A DNA stretch of 64,000 nt, taken from CF-118 sp035934385. Its GTDB lineage: Bacteria > Chloroflexota > Dormibacteria > Dormibacterales > Dormibacteraceae. The notes beneath the pieces are model-generated. The model was not told the origin of the DNA. It was given only the letters and a program-made list of their open reading frames with translations, and made no database searches. The position numbers and the translations under genes are program-made. The DNA lies in assembly GCA_035934385.1 (NCBI GenBank), contig DASYXY010000068.1, positions 1-64,000 of the forward strand, in the 5' to 3' direction. Of the stretch, positions 62,726 through 64,000 are shown in pieces; the first letter of the stretch is position 1, and each line of letters begins with the position of its first letter.

Positions 62726-64000
62726 AAAGTACGCGGCCCTGGTCCTGGAGGACGGACGCTCGTTCGTCGGTCTCCCGCTGGGCGCCGCAGCTCTCGGCCA
62801 GGGCGAGGTCGTGTTCAACACCGCCATGACCGGCTACCAGGAGGTCCTCACCGACCCGTCCTACGCGGGCCAGATGATCTGCATGACCTATCCGCTGCAG
62901 GGCAACTACGGCGTGCGCGACGCCGACGCCGAGTCTTCAAGACCCTGGGCGCGCGCGCTCATCACGCGCTGGGCCTGTCCGGACCCGAGCCATCACTCGA
63001 GCGAAGCCTCGCTCGACGAGTACCTGAAGCGATGGGGCGTTCCGGGCATCACTGATATCGACACCCGGGCGCTTACGCGGCACCTGCGAACGCACGGCGC
63101 GCTGCGGGCGGTGCTGTCGCACGAGTCGCGCCACCCAGGCGCGGCCAGGCTGGCCGAGCTGGCGAAGGCGGCGTGCAACGTGACGCCGCTCTCCGAGCAG
63201 GACCTGGTGGCCGAGACATCCCGGACCACTGCCGACGAGTGGTTCGAGCCGCTGCCACGGGAGCTGAGACCGCCGGCGCGAGAAAACGGAGCCGGCCTGA
63301 CGATCGCCGTCGTCGACTACGGCGTGAAGACCAACATCCTGCGGTCGCTGCGCGAGCGCGGGTGCCGAGTGCTGGTCCTGCCGCACACGGCGACCTGGGC
63401 CGACGTCGAGGCCGCAAAGGTCGACGGGTTGGTGCTGTCGAACGGGCCCGGCGACCCTGCGGTGCTAGACGGGCCAGTGCAGCTGGCGAGGGCCGCGATC
63501 GGTCGCATTCCTCTGCTCGGGATTTGCCTCGGTCACCAGATCCTCGGCCGCGCAGCGGGAGGAACGACATCGCGGCTGAAGTTCGGACACCACGGCGCCA
63601 ACCACCCGGTGAAGGACCTCGAGTCGGGGCGCGTGCACATCACGAGCCAGAACCACGAGTTCCAGGTCGACTCGGACTCGCTGGCAGCGAGCGACTTCTT
63701 CGTGTCCCAGCGCAACCTCAACGACGGGTCGGTCGAGGGCCTCGGCCATCGCAAACTGCCGGTGTTCAGCGTGCAGTACCACCCGGAGGGATGCCCAGGC
63801 CCGCAGGACAACCAGTACCTCTACGACCGCTTCATCCAGATGACGCGTGAGCGCAGGCCGGTCGCGCCGACGCCCGCGAAAAGCTCGGCTGGTGAGCGGC
63901 CGCGCAAGGTCCTGATCCTCGGCTCCGGCCCGATCGTCATCGGGCAGGCTGCGGAGTTCGATTACGCGGGCACCCAGGCCTGCAAAGCTCTGCGCGAGGA
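62712..64000 (+). CDS. carA: carbamoyl-phosphate synthase, CarA fused in frame to CarB (runs off window)
   Basis: The frame from TTG 62712 stays open to the window end (429 codons). Residues 1 to about 378 are the complete glutaminase subunit: GEVVFNTAMTGYQEVLTDP, GITDIDTRALTRHLR, the nucleophile Cys in LLGICLGHQILGRAAGG and HPEG in FSVQYHPEGCPGPQ, ending FDRFxxM-like (YLYDRFIQM). After a ~20-residue linker rich in Pro, Ala and Ser (RPVAPTPAKSSAGERP) the chain continues with KVLILGSGPIVIGQAAEFDY and AGTQACKALRE, the first lines of the large subunit CarB. No stop or separate start codon lies between them. A single chain for glutamine-dependent carbamoyl-phosphate synthesis is therefore predicted, as in eukaryotic CPS II. 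Only the start of CarB is visible. Confidence 0.9.
   Translation, partial: MPVSKKYAALVLEDGRSFVGLPLGAAALGQGEVVFNTAMTGYQEVLTDPSYAGQMICMTYPLQGNYGVRDADAESSRPWARALITRWACPDPSHHSSEASLDEYLKRWGVPGITDIDTRALTRHLRTHGALRAVLSHESRHPGAARLAELAKAACNVTPLSEQDLVAETSRTTADEWFEPLPRELRPPARENGAGLTIAVVDYGVKTNILRSLRERGCRVLVLPHTATWADVEAAKVDGLVLSNGPGDPAVLDGPVQLARAAIGRIPLLGICLGHQILGRAAGGTTSRLKFGHHGANHPVKDLESGRVHITSQNHEFQVDSDSLAASDFFVSQRNLNDGSVEGLGHRKLPVFSVQYHPEGCPGPQDNQYLYDRFIQMTRERRPVAPTPAKSSAGERPRKVLILGSGPIVIGQAAEFDYAGTQACKALRE

Noticed and set aside
1..64000. CRISPR array, insertion sequences, prophage or integron genes
   Set aside because: No regularly spaced direct repeats, no transposase, integrase or phage-like genes were found on either strand.

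Overview
The window is a 64 kb piece of a high-GC (by eye about two thirds G+C), gene-dense bacterial chromosome with no rRNA, tRNA, CRISPR array, transposase or prophage gene that I can see. The gene mix (GuaB3-type IMP dehydrogenase relative, FadD15-like acyl-CoA ligase, DUF881 pair, F420-type nitroreductase, PhaR plus a histone-tailed phasin-like protein, TadE/TadG pseudopilins, CTG/GTG/TTG starts and many promoters that abut the start codon) points to a Terrabacteria lineage such as Dormibacterota/Chloroflexota or a deep actinobacterial relative. The exact phylum is inference.

Layout. 1-7.7 kb: start of class II fumarase, Ppx/GppA phosphatase, CDF metal exporter, an unrecognised 560-aa protein, a secreted protein, and a greA-fadD-small protein operon. 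7.7-11.2 kb: a minus-strand operon of two TadE-like proteins and a large TadG-like protein. 11.4-18.2 kb: a membrane GGDEF-HD signalling protein, an mrfB-mrfA (yprB-yprA) DNA-repair pair, and an ECF sigma factor with a small membrane partner. 18.2-32.6 kb: short, mostly one-gene units on alternating strands (CysS, molybdopterin-binding protein, DUF309, HD hydrolase, FmdB, threonine dehydratase, threonine aldolase, amidohydrolase, phasin-like/PhaR, two DUF881, glutamate dehydrogenase, SDR plus PlsC, DUF4332). 32.6-42.5 kb: guaB3-guaA and a terpenoid-cyclase-like repeat protein, then purD-purE-pycB-pycA-nudix. 42.5-45.2 kb: an ECF sigma factor with a large membrane anti-sigma-like beta-propeller protein. 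45.4-55.4 kb: a purB-C-S-Q-L-F-M-N-H operon. 55.5-61 kb: nitroreductase, small Cys protein and class V aminotransferase, an EmrB-like exporter with MarR regulator, thiolase and two small proteins. 61.1-64 kb: pyrB-pyrR-carAB.

The strongest biological theme is nucleotide synthesis. Nearly the whole IMP pathway (purD, E, B, C, S, Q, L, F, M, N, H), GMP synthesis (guaA), an IMP dehydrogenase-like protein, and the first pyrimidine steps are here, mostly in start/stop-overlapping operons.

The most unusual observations are these. (1) carA continues in frame, without a stop, into carB, so a single-chain carbamoyl-phosphate synthase is predicted. (2) At least four genes (guaB3, guaA, nudix, purN) make sense only, or best, with CTG start codons, two of them in CTGA stop/start overlaps, and one sigma factor appears to start at ATT. 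(3) At about ten genes a -10-like hexamer lies only 6-8 nt before the start codon, which suggests leaderless mRNAs. (4) Three intergenic gaps each hold two TTTGTGCACAAA-like palindromes 41-42 bp apart. (5) Four of fifteen convergent gene pairs end in one shared CTAG.
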